DNA of 36,212 nucleotides, from positions 1 through 36,212 of the forward strand of contig PWOA01000052.1 of assembly GCA_003564155.1 (NCBI GenBank). Direction: 5' to 3'. This document shows, in pieces, positions 1-8,942 of the stretch. The notes beneath the pieces were generated by a model. It saw nothing but the letters and a program-made list of their open reading frames with translations, was not told the origin of the DNA and ran no database searches. The position numbers and the translations under genes are program-made. Origin of the DNA: Candidatus Cloacimonadota bacterium. GTDB taxonomy: Bacteria; Cloacimonadota; Cloacimonadia; Cloacimonadales; PWNZ01. Every line of letters starts with the position of its first letter. The first letter of the stretch is position 1.

Positions 1-54
1 ATTTCGTTCCTTTTAGTTGTCCATTTTAGAAAAACACTCGCTCGAATCTCATAG
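1..54 (+). CDS. Possible C-terminal tail of the IS transposase (partial)
   Basis: Frame 1 is open from the window edge to TAG at 52-54 and reads ISFLLVVHFRKTLARIS. The other two plus frames stop within 30 bases. A short hydrophobic-basic tail just inside the right terminal repeat is what an IS transposase would end with. Seventeen residues are too few for a family assignment, so the support is position relative to the terminal repeat rather than homology. Confidence 0.35.
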   Translation: MSFLLVVHFRKTLARIS

Positions 55-121
55 TCTTGGTGATTACTGTTAGTTCCAAATGGATATCTGCATGATATGA
101 AAATCGTTTTTACACAGTCTC
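1..121 (+). mobile_element. Right end of an IS1182-like insertion sequence
   Basis: The bases ending at 121 read TACACAGTCTC. Their complement GAGACTGTGT plus A-rich bases matches the sequence starting at 35923 at ten consecutive positions, then at four of the next five. That second copy lies in front of a transposase start, so both are read as terminal inverted repeats of one IS family. The orientation fits: the transposase would run left to right, end near 54, and be followed about 60 bases later by the right repeat. The element breaks an envelope gene on its right. The family call rests on the transposase start at 36099; most of this copy lies outside the window. Confidence 0.6.
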
Positions 122-576
122 ATACAGAGAGTTGAGTTCCTGATGAAATGACGATATGATAATGCCTTAACCCCCGATGTCTGAACTAAAAAGTCGTTGG
201 GATCTAGATGGCCAAACCACTGTAAAGACCTCAAAAACTGAGCCGGATCAAAGTTTAACTGTTGTTTACCAAGCCGTAATTCCAATTGAAAGGTTGCATA
301 ACGAAACCATAACCGATACATTTCCGAGTCTAATTCGGCATCTTGGTTCAGATTGAACATTGCCCGGACATTAGCTGATAAGGTTTTATCAGATATCCGG
401 TTGCTTTACGAAAACTCCGGAACAGCAAACAGATTGTTATTAAAAGAATCACCAGCATAAAACCTCTTAAGGGAAGTTCTAAACTGCAGTCAAGCTCAAT
501 AGGGTTAAAAGGTGCCTTGAATAGTATGAATAATGCTGTAATTATTAACAGTTTCATGATCAATTTGCCTAAACAT
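122..576 (-). pseudogene. Decayed outer-membrane beta-barrel gene, cut by the IS
   Basis: Read on the minus strand, the fragments form one broken protein. A possible signal peptide (MKLLIITALFILF) starts at ATG 557. Another frame then carries LKRFYAGDSFNNNLFAVPEF, a TAA stop, and later DKTLSANVRAMFNLNQDAEL and ELRLGKQQLNF up to the IS at 121. The phrase ELRLGKQQLNFDPAQFLRS with a following WFGHLDP resembles outer-membrane barrel proteins of FCB bacteria, which are rich in alternating polar and aromatic strands. A strong AAGGAG precedes a different ATG at 576 in another frame, which suggests at least one more frameshift near the start. With at least one frameshift, one stop and an IS insertion, the gene is dead. 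It lies downstream of the efflux operon in the same direction and may have been its last gene. Confidence 0.55.
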
Positions 577-597
577 TAATACTCCTTGGTCATATTT

Positions 598-1272
598 TTA
601 ACTAAATGCCTTATGCATGTGTTCGGTATGATAGAGTTTTATACTTCCTTCAGGAGCACCCAAAATACGTTCCATCGCCATTTGGTAAATGTCCGTCATA
701 TACATAGCTTTTTCAGCCGGAAGTTTCATGTTGTGTTCTTTAAAAAGTGATATAATTATATCGTTAAGTACTGAACTCAATTTTATGATCATTTCAGCGA
801 TACCATCGGCATGTTTAATTTTGAACAGACCCTCAGCAATACCCTGTTCAATGACTTTTTTTAACATAGGTGCTAAAGTTTCCACGTTCTTTACCTCCGT
901 CTTATGTCTGATAATAAGATATTTCGGATCCATCAGCACCCGATAGATTAGGTGTAAGGTTTCTTTCATCTCAGCTTTCACTCTGACAGCTTTTTGAAAT
1001 ACTGAGTTAATCTTTTCAACAGCATTGAGATTTTCATGTTCAATTATGGGTATCATCTGGTCTATGATATCTTTGTTTCTTTGTTCGATGATAGCATCCA
1101 AAAGGTCTTCTTTTGATTTAAAATAGTAATAGAAAGCACCTTTTGATATACCAATCGTTTCGACAATAAGGTTTACCGAAGTATCCTCATAGCCTTTTGT
1201 CAGAAAAAGTTGCAAAGAGGTTTCCATTATCTCTTTTTTTCTTTCGTCGTAATCTTTTGATATTCTTACCAT
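598..1272 (-). CDS. TetR/AcrR-family transcriptional regulator
   Basis: A 224-residue protein with the usual TetR size and layout. An N-terminal helix-turn-helix spans about residues 12-58 and ends in the hallmark GISKGAFYYYFKSKEDLL (41-58). A helical ligand-binding and dimerisation domain follows. GAAGGAG five bases before the ATG fixes the start. It is the last intact gene of the minus-strand group RND transporter, LolA-like protein, barrel, regulator, so it is probably co-transcribed with the genes it controls. The likely target is the triple GAC-type repeat at 6302-6345 in front of the transporter; binding there is inferred from location and from the GACCGTCGGT-like half-sites common for this family. 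The ligand is unknown; a membrane-active or lipid-like compound would fit the neighbours. Confidence 0.88.
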   Translation of the reverse strand: MVRISKDYDERKKEIMETSLQLFLTKGYEDTSVNLIVETIGISKGAFYYYFKSKEDLLDAIIEQRNKDIIDQMIPIIEHENLNAVEKINSVFQKAVRVKAEMKETLHLIYRVLMDPKYLIIRHKTEVKNVETLAPMLKKVIEQGIAEGLFKIKHADGIAEMIIKLSSVLNDIIISLFKEHNMKLPAEKAMYMTDIYQMAMERILGAPEGSIKLYHTEHMHKAFS

Positions 1273-1373
1273 TTTTTCTCCTTCAATTTATGATTATAAT
1301 ACTTAGTTTTCGTGATAGCTCTTTACATTCTGCCGTAAAACAACCGGAAGTTTATGAAAGGTTCTGTTTTTCA

Positions 1374-2687
1374 CTAAAAATACCACTTGCCCGATAGGTA
1401 AATTTGCGGTCTTCCAACATCTATTTTGATTTCTTCGCCATCTTCATCAAGCCCCAATGTGAACCTGCCGTCAAACTCACTTTTCCTTTTTCCAAGAAAG
1501 GCAGAACCTCCCAATTCCAGTTCAAAATCTTGAATAACCGGATAGGTTAAAGAAGGAAACAAGACCGTACTTTGGTCATTTAAGTTTTTCAGAGATGAAA
1601 AGACTACCCTGACATCATCATTTAGAATCATGAAGTCGATGACACTCACCAGATAATCACGGGCTGCCATACCACCTCTCAGGCGTAAATTGACATCATA
1701 ATTATCAGGATCTTTTTCTCCTCTACCTCTACGGTGATATTCAACCTGCAACCCTAAATTGCCGAATAACTGATAATGAAATCCGAAAGCAGCATTAATA
1801 GATTTTTCAGTTGTCATTTCTGCATTATCAAAGCTAACAGCCGCCTCTCCATAAATAGTAACTCCACCAACAGAACCGGTGAATTCCAAAGCAGCATTAT
1901 CTTCGATTACCAACTCTGTTGGTAAATCAGCTTGCTGATGTATCTCTAAGGAGCGGATATAGCCAAGACCAAAATCCCAAGCACCAATAAAGCTTCGCAA
2001 TCTTAATCCTAAGGGGTGGTCCTTGAAAGTGGTTAATTCAGTTACAACTTCTAATGATCTGTCACGGTCTTCAAAGCCCAGATATCCTTCAAATGCCCAG
2101 TTGCGATGGATTGTCACACTTGGTGAGAGAGCTACTAATCCGGGAGGTTCGATCCCAGCTAAGTCACTAAGATAGGAAGGGTTAGCCAAGTCTGTGGGGT
2201 TAAAAGCATAAGCTGTTCCCCAAGCGATTGGTTGTTTTCCTATTCTCAAATCTAACAATCTATAACTGAACGACCCGTACACATAATCAAACCTAAAACC
2301 GGGCGAATTCCTGTTATTCATAATACGCAGCATTTCCGTACTAGTGGACATACCTATCATTTCTGCACGTACAGAAGGGTCGGCAACACCTCGTCGGTCT
2401 AGGTATGCTCCATCAACAGTAACAGATAGGTTGGAGGAGGGTTCGAAAAATGACCTCAAACGTAACAGATTTTGAAAGCCGGTACGTAAATCAATAGAAT
2501 CCGCACGGCGCGGGAAAACTGTCAATGCAGTCGTTTCGAGATACCCTGATATTTCAATAAGCTCTTTATCGTCCCAACTGTTCCATTCATTGTTACTACC
2601 CCAATCATCAGCCGATAAATTAAAATAAAATATATTTATCAGCAGAATACCTGCTGCTGCAATCATTATAAGTCTATTTTTTATCAT
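1374..2687 (-). CDS. Outer-membrane beta-barrel protein of the RND/LolA-like operon
   Basis: A 437-residue protein with a signal peptide (about residues 1-26, hydrophobic run IMIAAAGILLINIFYF), then many alternating polar/aromatic stretches and a terminal aromatic residue (KWYF), as expected for a membrane-embedded barrel. Phrases such as LLDLRIGKQPIAWGTAYAFN place it near the DUF1302-like and porin-like barrels that often accompany MMPL-type RND pumps and LolA-like proteins; I cannot settle which family. GGAG seven bases before the ATG supports the start. It follows the LolA-like gene by 36 bases, so it is probably the outer-membrane part of an envelope transport system. The substrate cannot be read from the sequence. 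Confidence 0.75.
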   Translation of the reverse strand: MIKNRLIMIAAAGILLINIFYFNLSADDWGSNNEWNSWDDKELIEISGYLETTALTVFPRRADSIDLRTGFQNLLRLRSFFEPSSNLSVTVDGAYLDRRGVADPSVRAEMIGMSTSTEMLRIMNNRNSPGFRFDYVYGSFSYRLLDLRIGKQPIAWGTAYAFNPTDLANPSYLSDLAGIEPPGLVALSPSVTIHRNWAFEGYLGFEDRDRSLEVVTELTTFKDHPLGLRLRSFIGAWDFGLGYIRSLEIHQQADLPTELVIEDNAALEFTGSVGGVTIYGEAAVSFDNAEMTTEKSINAAFGFHYQLFGNLGLQVEYHRRGRGEKDPDNYDVNLRLRGGMAARDYLVSVIDFMILNDDVRVVFSSLKNLNDQSTVLFPSLTYPVIQDFELELGGSAFLGKRKSEFDGRFTLGLDEDGEEIKIDVGRPQIYLSGKWYF

Positions 2688-2723
2688 TATTAAGCTCCTG
2701 TTATTTTCAGACAGAGAAATAAA

Positions 2724-3491
2724 TTATCTGTAAAAACGGTTAGGATGGAATAAATCATCTTCAAGAGGTATATTCCACTCTACATCCGCTAATCTTATCT
2801 CGGTTCGTGAATTATTCTCGAAATTCTTCATAATCAGATGAGTAGCAACACTTCTACCGTCTATCTGTCTTATTTGTGAAGCTGCCAAATGTTTCACCAT
2901 TTCCGAACTGCTGTAGTAGTCAATCTGTATCGGTATATATAAATCCTTATCTATATGAAACACCAGCTTGCTGTAATGACTGTTCTCATCTAGAGGCATT
3001 GCAGAAATCTGCCACATATCTGATGATTCTAACACCAACTCAAAACCTCCATAATCCGTAGTGAATCCTGAGCCGCCCATATCTTCGTAACTGAAGTCTC
3101 CCCCAACTCCACCAACAGAACCACCTCTATCACCTGACCCAATGTTTCTCACTCGTCCTGTCGAGGGGAAGAAGACTCTTATGACACCTTCAGAATCTAA
3201 TACTCTCAAGCCTCTGATATTCCTGGGAGTTACAAACTCCATATGAGATTCATTAACACCCCGTGCATACGTTATCATACGAATCTCTCGATCATGTTCT
3301 TCAGCATCCAATGTTCTGAAGATACGCATTGTCATTCTGCTTCGGGCTGTTTCCGGAGAACGCTGCTCATCCACCAACTGCATAATTTCATAAGGTGTTT
3401 TTGCTGCAAGTTGTACTGATGTCAGGCCACCAATGATAATCAGTACCGTCATCATCTGTCTTATTTTTCTATTACTTGTACTTGTCTTCAT
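2724..3491 (-). CDS. LolA-like periplasmic 'outer membrane lipoprotein-sorting' protein
   Basis: A 255-residue exported protein: a basic N-terminus, a hydrophobic stretch ending near residue 30 (SVQLAAKTP), and a LolA/LolB-like fold. Family-typical parts are the opening YEIMQLVDEQRSPETARSRM, the MTMRIFRT strand, a segment on changes made visible by VFFPSTGRVRNI, and a glycine-rich loop GDRGGSVGGVGGDFSYEDMG. Family members pair with RND/MMPL transporters and are thought to carry lipidic cargo across the periplasm; that role is general family knowledge. AGGAGG lies eight bases before the ATG. It sits 29 bases after the transporter gene and 36 before the barrel gene, consistent with one operon. 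Confidence 0.82.
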   Translation of the reverse strand: MKTSTSNRKIRQMMTVLIIIGGLTSVQLAAKTPYEIMQLVDEQRSPETARSRMTMRIFRTLDAEEHDREIRMITYARGVNESHMEFVTPRNIRGLRVLDSEGVIRVFFPSTGRVRNIGSGDRGGSVGGVGGDFSYEDMGGSGFTTDYGGFELVLESSDMWQISAMPLDENSHYSKLVFHIDKDLYIPIQIDYYSSSEMVKHLAASQIRQIDGRSVATHLIMKNFENNSRTEIRLADVEWNIPLEDDLFHPNRFYR

Positions 3492-3520
3492 TTCTTATAA
3501 CCTCCTGTAATAGTTTTCTC

Positions 3521-6274
3521 TTATTTTTTATGTATAAAACTAAGTAAAGCTGGAAGGGTTATAACTGTTGCTAAGAAGCAGGTACCAATCCCTATAAAGA
3601 GCAGTGCTCCTATTGATGTAATCGTTGGCATCATCCCGACAACCGCTAATGAACCGAAACCTATCATTGTTGTTAATGTTGTTAACAAAACTGCTTTACC
3701 GCTATATCTTAAAGTTTTTTCGATATCTCCATTCTCATGCCTGTAACGGTGCAGTATGTGCATAGCATCGTCTGTACCTATTCCAATCAACAAAGGTAAA
3801 ACTAACCCGGCAGTCAGTGTAAGTTGAGTACCGGTTAAAGGGAGTACTCCGAACAACCATAAGATTCCTAATACTACCATCACAAATGCCAAAATCACAT
3901 GCTTAATATTTCTGAATATTAAGAATAGCAGGATAAATATAACTATGGCAACATATATCCCGGCACGGGCTGCTTCTGTAAATATTTCAGTTATTAATTC
4001 AACATAAAGAGGGACTGACCCTGTAAGCCCCGGATCTATCTCGGTGAGAGAACGGTGATATTCCAGAATTATATCACTCCCTTGCTGCGTTTCTGCCGTA
4101 GGAAGAATCATTGCCATAAACGTGTCGTTGTTTCTCGAGATAAACTGCTCTCTCAATTCTTGGGGAATATCTTCTATGACAGGCACTCTGTCGACAGTCA
4201 TATTTTGCTGTTGGGCTTGCATCTTAAGAGCAAAAGCAGCATCCAGCTTTGCTAACATTGATGCATTGTTATTTTTGTCATCCCCAATAACCGCAATAGC
4301 TTTTTGAAATGCTTCCCTCCCCGGCTCTCCAACCTCTGCTCCGATAATTTCTCTTATCATGGCATCACGTCTTTGTACGACCATGTTGTCTTCTCCTAAA
4401 CCGGCAACTGCTAAATCGCCAAGCTCTATGATATTCCACTCCAGCCTTTGAACTTCAGACAGAAGCATCTCTACATGCCTGTCCGTTCTGCCTGAAATTC
4501 TGTCCAGACCGGCTATGTCATCAGCTTTCCCCGGTCCTGCAGGTCCTCCTGCTGCTATAATTTGTAAACGGTCTTCTTCTTCGTCCTGAGGTGGGAAGAA
4601 ATCTGAAGCAGAAGCAACTTGTGCAACAAGATGCTCTTGGCGAAACTTATTTGTCCTCTCTCGCAATTCCTCAATAGAATCACTAATGGAAAAAGATACA
4701 AAAGGAGCAACTTTCATCCTATCGATTATCTGCTGCTGGGTTATCGTTATGGGATGATTTTTGGGTGAATTGTTCATCGGGTCATAGTCAATTATATTTT
4801 TTGGCAGAGCGTATACCGCTATTATCGTCAATATAACCGCTAATGAAAGGGCAATAATCGGATGTTTTTCTATCCTCTTACCAAGCTTAGCCATGAAGGT
4901 AAAATCAATCATCGGCCGCCATTTAGATTTTTTCAACTCACCACTGCCACCAAACAATACGATTAGTGTTGGTAATAGTACTACCATAGATAAAAGGGTT
5001 AATAACACTCCCATACCTGCAACGATACCAAATTCGAAAATTGCAGGAGAACTGGCAAACACTCCCAATGCAAAAAAAGCGCAGGCAGTAGTTATACCGC
5101 CTAGTATTATAGGTGCACCACCTGCTGACATGGTGCTGTGCATTGCTTTGTAAGTGTCTTGTCCTTTCAAGCGGAAATCATCGTAATTACTTATTAAGTG
5201 TATCCCGAAATCTATTCCCAAGCCGAGTAAGATTACAGCAAAAATTGAAGTGATCATCGTTATCTGCCCAAAAGTTATTGCTATTGCACCCATACTGATT
5301 ATAATACCGATTACCAGAGTCAAAACAGCAAGCATTATCTTACGGATTTTCGTAAACGAAAATAAAAAAAGCAATATTATCAGAAGCAAAGCGATCAAAG
5401 TCGGAAGCATCATATCGGAACTGACCCCTTCATGACGGGCAACAATCCAGGCTATTTCGCCTCCAAGACTAAGCTTGACATCTTCTAACTCTTGCTCCAC
5501 CTGATCAAGTATAGCCCTGACACCATTTACGGAAGCATATATCAAGTCTATCTCTTCCGGTTCATACGATGGTACAAGGCTGAAAGTCAGCATATCCTCT
5601 GCCGGAGACCAATTATACTGTTCACCTACAAAAATGCTTTCTAAGATCTCTTGAGCCAACTCATCCCAATACTCCTGAGAAGCCGATTCATCACTGCTGA
5701 GTGCAATGTTTATAGCATTTACCAGTCGCTCAAATCCTGCCAGAGATGCTACACCATTCCATTCATCCTGATTGGTCGTAAACTCTTCATCATCCTGTAA
5801 AACGACATCTTCCAGAGTGTCATTCAATATAGTTAAAGCACCTGTCAAACTCCTTTGCTCTAAAAGTCTTTGAAGATCTTTCATATTGTTAATGTCCTCT
5901 GTTAGCATCAAGCCCCATTTCATGGGATATTCAGCATCGCGTTTCAGGTTTATCGCTTTGAACAGACTTGAAAGTTCTTCATCTTTTCTGACTCGTTCTT
6001 CTATCAGGTGAGCTGCTGTAACAATCTTCTCTTTGTTCTCACCTTCTACTACAACAACTACTGTGTTGGTAGTGCCGAAGGAATCCATAATTTCTAAAAA
6101 CCTGCCAGACGTCGGATTATCTTTACTTAATAAATCCTCTAAGTCAACTACTACTTCAATATTACTGCTGGCTATTACACTAATAACAATCAGCAGAACA
6201 AAGACTGTAATTACCAGCCACCATCTCTTTAGCGCCAAATCAGCAAGCCAATAAGTAACTTTTTGTTCTTTCAT
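3521..6274 (-). CDS. RND superfamily (MMPL/SSD-type) inner-membrane transporter
   Basis: A 917-residue protein with the duplicated RND plan: one membrane segment (about 19-36), a large periplasmic loop, five segments starting near 288, then a second loop and a second set of six. The two membrane repeats carry matching signatures, GLGIDFGIHL near residue 352 and GIGTDDAMHI near 833; their acidic residues are the expected proton-relay sites. The length suits the MMPL/HpnN-like 'predicted exporter' group rather than tripartite AcrB pumps, which are about 1030 residues. No membrane-fusion protein is present; a LolA-like protein and a barrel follow instead, which suggests lipid or hydrophobic cargo movement between membranes. 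AAGGAG lies nine bases before the ATG. The operator candidate at 6302-6345 lies directly upstream. Confidence 0.9.
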   Translation of the reverse strand: MKEQKVTYWLADLALKRWWLVITVFVLLIVISVIASSNIEVVVDLEDLLSKDNPTSGRFLEIMDSFGTTNTVVVVVEGENKEKIVTAAHLIEERVRKDEELSSLFKAINLKRDAEYPMKWGLMLTEDINNMKDLQRLLEQRSLTGALTILNDTLEDVVLQDDEEFTTNQDEWNGVASLAGFERLVNAINIALSSDESASQEYWDELAQEILESIFVGEQYNWSPAEDMLTFSLVPSYEPEEIDLIYASVNGVRAILDQVEQELEDVKLSLGGEIAWIVARHEGVSSDMMLPTLIALLLIILLFLFSFTKIRKIMLAVLTLVIGIIISMGAIAITFGQITMITSIFAVILLGLGIDFGIHLISNYDDFRLKGQDTYKAMHSTMSAGGAPIILGGITTACAFFALGVFASSPAIFEFGIVAGMGVLLTLLSMVVLLPTLIVLFGGSGELKKSKWRPMIDFTFMAKLGKRIEKHPIIALSLAVILTIIAVYALPKNIIDYDPMNNSPKNHPITITQQQIIDRMKVAPFVSFSISDSIEELRERTNKFRQEHLVAQVASASDFFPPQDEEEDRLQIIAAGGPAGPGKADDIAGLDRISGRTDRHVEMLLSEVQRLEWNIIELGDLAVAGLGEDNMVVQRRDAMIREIIGAEVGEPGREAFQKAIAVIGDDKNNNASMLAKLDAAFALKMQAQQQNMTVDRVPVIEDIPQELREQFISRNNDTFMAMILPTAETQQGSDIILEYHRSLTEIDPGLTGSVPLYVELITEIFTEAARAGIYVAIVIFILLFLIFRNIKHVILAFVMVVLGILWLFGVLPLTGTQLTLTAGLVLPLLIGIGTDDAMHILHRYRHENGDIEKTLRYSGKAVLLTTLTTMIGFGSLAVVGMMPTITSIGALLFIGIGTCFLATVITLPALLSFIHKK

Positions 6275-6301
6275 AATAAATCTCTCCTTGCGGTTGTGAC
6301 T

Positions 6302-6345
6302 GACAGTTGGCCTGTACCGACCATCGGTTTAGACTGACCGTCGGT
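6302..6345. promoter_or_regulatory. Three-site operator candidate for the TetR regulator
   Basis: Three related ten-base boxes occur at an exact 17-base step: GACAGTTGGC at 6302, GACCATCGGT at 6319 and GACCGTCGGT at 6336. The second lies in a near-perfect palindrome (ACCGA-CCA-TCGGT, 6316-6328) and the third contains ACCG-T-CGGT. Their position, 28 to 72 bases upstream of the RND start, and the presence of a TetR gene at the operon's far end suggest autoregulation. TTGACA motifs on the minus strand just upstream (6344-6385) may supply the promoter, but I see no convincing -10 box at the right distance. Confidence 0.6.
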
Positions 6346-6353
6346 TGTCAATA

Positions 6354-6700
6354 TTTTCATATAGGTTTTCTTGTCAATATTTTTCGGTTATTTTTACTCT
6401 GACAGGAATGATATTGTCTTGGTAGCTATGCTAATCACCTATTTTACGAGGGGTGATTATTGAAAGATAAGAGCTGAAGATTTTACTCACAAATTTTCAG
6501 TAGGTCTGCTTGCTACGGATTTTTCTTCTAAGTCCATTTTAGGTGGACAAGCTACCTGACGGACAAAGCAAATGGCATCAACATTTATCCATTGCAAATG
6601 CATGTTTTCAAACAATTAAGGGTCATATCCGACTTTTTTTTATTGACACAAAAGTTTAATTCCAAAAGTTCACTAAAAATGTTGCCTCTCAACAGGAGGA
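6354..6700. other. Divergent intergenic region between RND operon and TonB receptor
   Basis: No reading frame of note. It should hold promoters for both directions. Visible are an eight-base inverted repeat TAATCACC / GGTGATTA (6432-6439 and 6452-6459, 12-base gap) that could be a regulator site, and an imperfect repeat around GCAAATGG and CCATTGC (about 6568-6596). A TTGACA motif near 6653 precedes the receptor gene but lacks a good -10 partner. Confidence 0.4.
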
Positions 6701-6707
6701 GTTAAAT

Positions 6708-8942
6708 TTGCATAAGAAATGTATATTGGTTTTATTAGCTCTTATGTTGCTATCATTAGCATACAGCAAGGATAAAGTTTCGGTCAGCGGTTTCGTACGC
6801 AATAGTCATAACTTGGAAGCTATTCCTTTCGCATCTTGTTTCATTGAAGAAACCCGCCAAGGGATTACAGCTAATGAGAGAGGTTATTACGTTATTCCCT
6901 CTGTCAATCCGGGTGAATATCATTTAATTGTTCAGATGATCGGTTTTAGAGTAGCGAGAGTTCCATTGTCTTTAACGGATAGTAAGGTTGTAAATGTTGA
7001 GTTAGATCCTATGAGTATGGAATTAGAGGGTGTAAGAGTCAGTGCATCCCGACAGAGAGAGAGGGACGATGAATTTCACATTCCAATCAGTGAGATGAAG
7101 CTAAGTCCGGTTCAAATAACCGAACTCCCTCAAGTTGCAGAACCAGATCTTTTTAGAGCCATACAAATGCTGCCGGGAGTTAGTTCGGTATCTGACTTTT
7201 CATCGGGCCTATACATCAGAGGTGGTTCTCCTGACCAAAATCAGATTCTGCTTGACGGGATTGATGTCTATAATCCTTCACATTTATTAGGTTTTTTCAG
7301 CACCTTCAATGTAGATGCAATCAACACGGTAGATTTAATAAAAGGCGGGTTTGAGGCAAAATACGGAGGACGGCTTTCTTCAGTGATGAATGTCTATAAT
7401 CTTGATGGCAACAGGAGCCGTTTTGATGGAAACGTTAATATGAGCCTAATCACATCAAAAGCAACTTTCAGCGGGCCTTGGAAGAAGGGATCTTGGATGA
7501 TATCGGGCAGGCGTACCTATTTAGAATTACTGGATCAGATGGTTAAGGAGGATATTCCCGACTATTATTTCTATGACGGTCATATTAAGCTTAATTATGA
7601 TGTGTCGAGCAGTGATTTTATTCAATACAGTTTTTTTACAGGCAAGGATCAATTCCGTCTTGATGAAGGTATAGACCTTGATTTATCTTGGGGTAACGTA
7701 GCGAATGCCTTAAAATGGATGCACCTGTTCAATCCTAACCTGTATGCAGAGATGCTTCTAGCCCATTCATTTTACGGTTCAAATATTGAGATAGAAGTAA
7801 GCGATTTTTTGATGTTGAGGAAGAATCAGCTTTATGACCTGACGATGAAGACTAACTTTTCTTACCTTCCTTCGATTGAACATAATATTGAATTCGGCGT
7901 CGAGATAAAGAACTACAGGGTAGTTTTCAAATCTGAGATAAGTGATGAACAGTTCGATTTAGATTATCCAACAATAGATGAATCATCACTTTATTCTGCT
8001 GCTTATCTTATGGATAGCTGGCGACCATATCCTTTCTTTTTGTTAAAATACGGACTAAGATTAGAGCATTTTTCAGAAGGAAACTATTTCCGTATTTCTC
8101 CTCGTATCTCGACAAGATATGACTTTACAGACAGCTTTACCGGTTATGTAGCTTGGGGGCAATACTACCAATACCTGACCTTGCTTTTTCTTCCTGAAGT
8201 ATCTTTTTTTGATCTTTGGTTTCCCATAGACGGCAGTGTCAAACCTTTAGAGGCAGATCACTACGTGTTAGGCAGTGATATCAAGATTAGTGGTAATTTT
8301 AGTTTTAATGTAGAATTATACTATAAAAACATGCGGAATTTAACGGAGTTCAGACCGGAGATAGACTATGATTATGATCCAGATGGTGATTTAGATCAAG
8401 TATTTCATATAGGTAAAGGTGATGCTTATGGATTAGATGTTATTCTCAACAACGAGTGGCTAGGACTGGATGGGTTTATCTCTTATTCTTACGGAAAAAC
8501 GAGAAGAAAGTTTGCTGATTTGAATGACGGATTAAAGTTTCATCCCAAATTCGACAGAAGGCATCAATTGACGATAAATGAAAACTTCACTACCGGACAA
8601 TGGATATGGGGGCTTAGCTATACTTACGGAACAGGACAACCTATGCAGAGACCTTTAGGCATAATAGAAGGTGAATCTATTGACGGGTACCCGGAAGACA
8701 TAGTCCTCTACGGCAGACCCGACAGCTATCGCATGCCTTCATATTCACGATTAGATATCTCTTCGAGAAGGATCTTTTATAAAAATAACTATCTAATAGA
8801 ACCTTATATGCAGATTGTTAATGTCCTCACTAATAAGAATGCAAACAATGTTTACTATTATAGAGACGGCGATGAGTTTAAGAAAGCAACATCTAACAAC
8901 CTGCCTTTAATACCGAGTTTAGGAGTGAATGTAAAATGGTAA
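6708..8942 (+). CDS. TonB-dependent outer-membrane receptor with carboxypeptidase-like N-domain
   Basis: A 744-residue receptor. TTG is used as start: it sits eight bases after AGGAGG and opens a clean signal peptide (HKKCILVLLALMLLSLAYS); the first in-frame ATG would cut that peptide. Residues 24-105 are a CarboxypepD_reg-like beta-sandwich (VSVSGFVRNSHNLEAIPFAS). The plug follows, with LFRAIQMLPGVSSVSDFSSG and YIRGGSPDQNQILLDGI, then a long barrel ending in aromatic W. This architecture takes up ligands with energy from TonB-ExbBD, none of which is encoded here. It shares seven bases with the next gene, a DUF4249-like lipoprotein, a common pairing in Bacteroidota. The substrate is unknown; no glycan or siderophore genes lie nearby. 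Confidence 0.9.
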   Translation: MHKKCILVLLALMLLSLAYSKDKVSVSGFVRNSHNLEAIPFASCFIEETRQGITANERGYYVIPSVNPGEYHLIVQMIGFRVARVPLSLTDSKVVNVELDPMSMELEGVRVSASRQRERDDEFHIPISEMKLSPVQITELPQVAEPDLFRAIQMLPGVSSVSDFSSGLYIRGGSPDQNQILLDGIDVYNPSHLLGFFSTFNVDAINTVDLIKGGFEAKYGGRLSSVMNVYNLDGNRSRFDGNVNMSLITSKATFSGPWKKGSWMISGRRTYLELLDQMVKEDIPDYYFYDGHIKLNYDVSSSDFIQYSFFTGKDQFRLDEGIDLDLSWGNVANALKWMHLFNPNLYAEMLLAHSFYGSNIEIEVSDFLMLRKNQLYDLTMKTNFSYLPSIEHNIEFGVEIKNYRVVFKSEISDEQFDLDYPTIDESSLYSAAYLMDSWRPYPFFLLKYGLRLEHFSEGNYFRISPRISTRYDFTDSFTGYVAWGQYYQYLTLLFLPEVSFFDLWFPIDGSVKPLEADHYVLGSDIKISGNFSFNVELYYKNMRNLTEFRPEIDYDYDPDGDLDQVFHIGKGDAYGLDVILNNEWLGLDGFISYSYGKTRRKFADLNDGLKFHPKFDRRHQLTINENFTTGQWIWGLSYTYGTGQPMQRPLGIIEGESIDGYPEDIVLYGRPDSYRMPSYSRLDISSRRIFYKNNYLIEPYMQIVNVLTNKNANNVYYYRDGDEFKKATSNNLPLIPSLGVNVKW

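Noticed and set aside
70-563. Two small minus-strand frames that could be a toxin-antitoxin pair
   Set aside because: One contains clear barrel sequence and runs into the IS end; the other holds only the first residues of a signal peptide. They are pieces of one broken gene.
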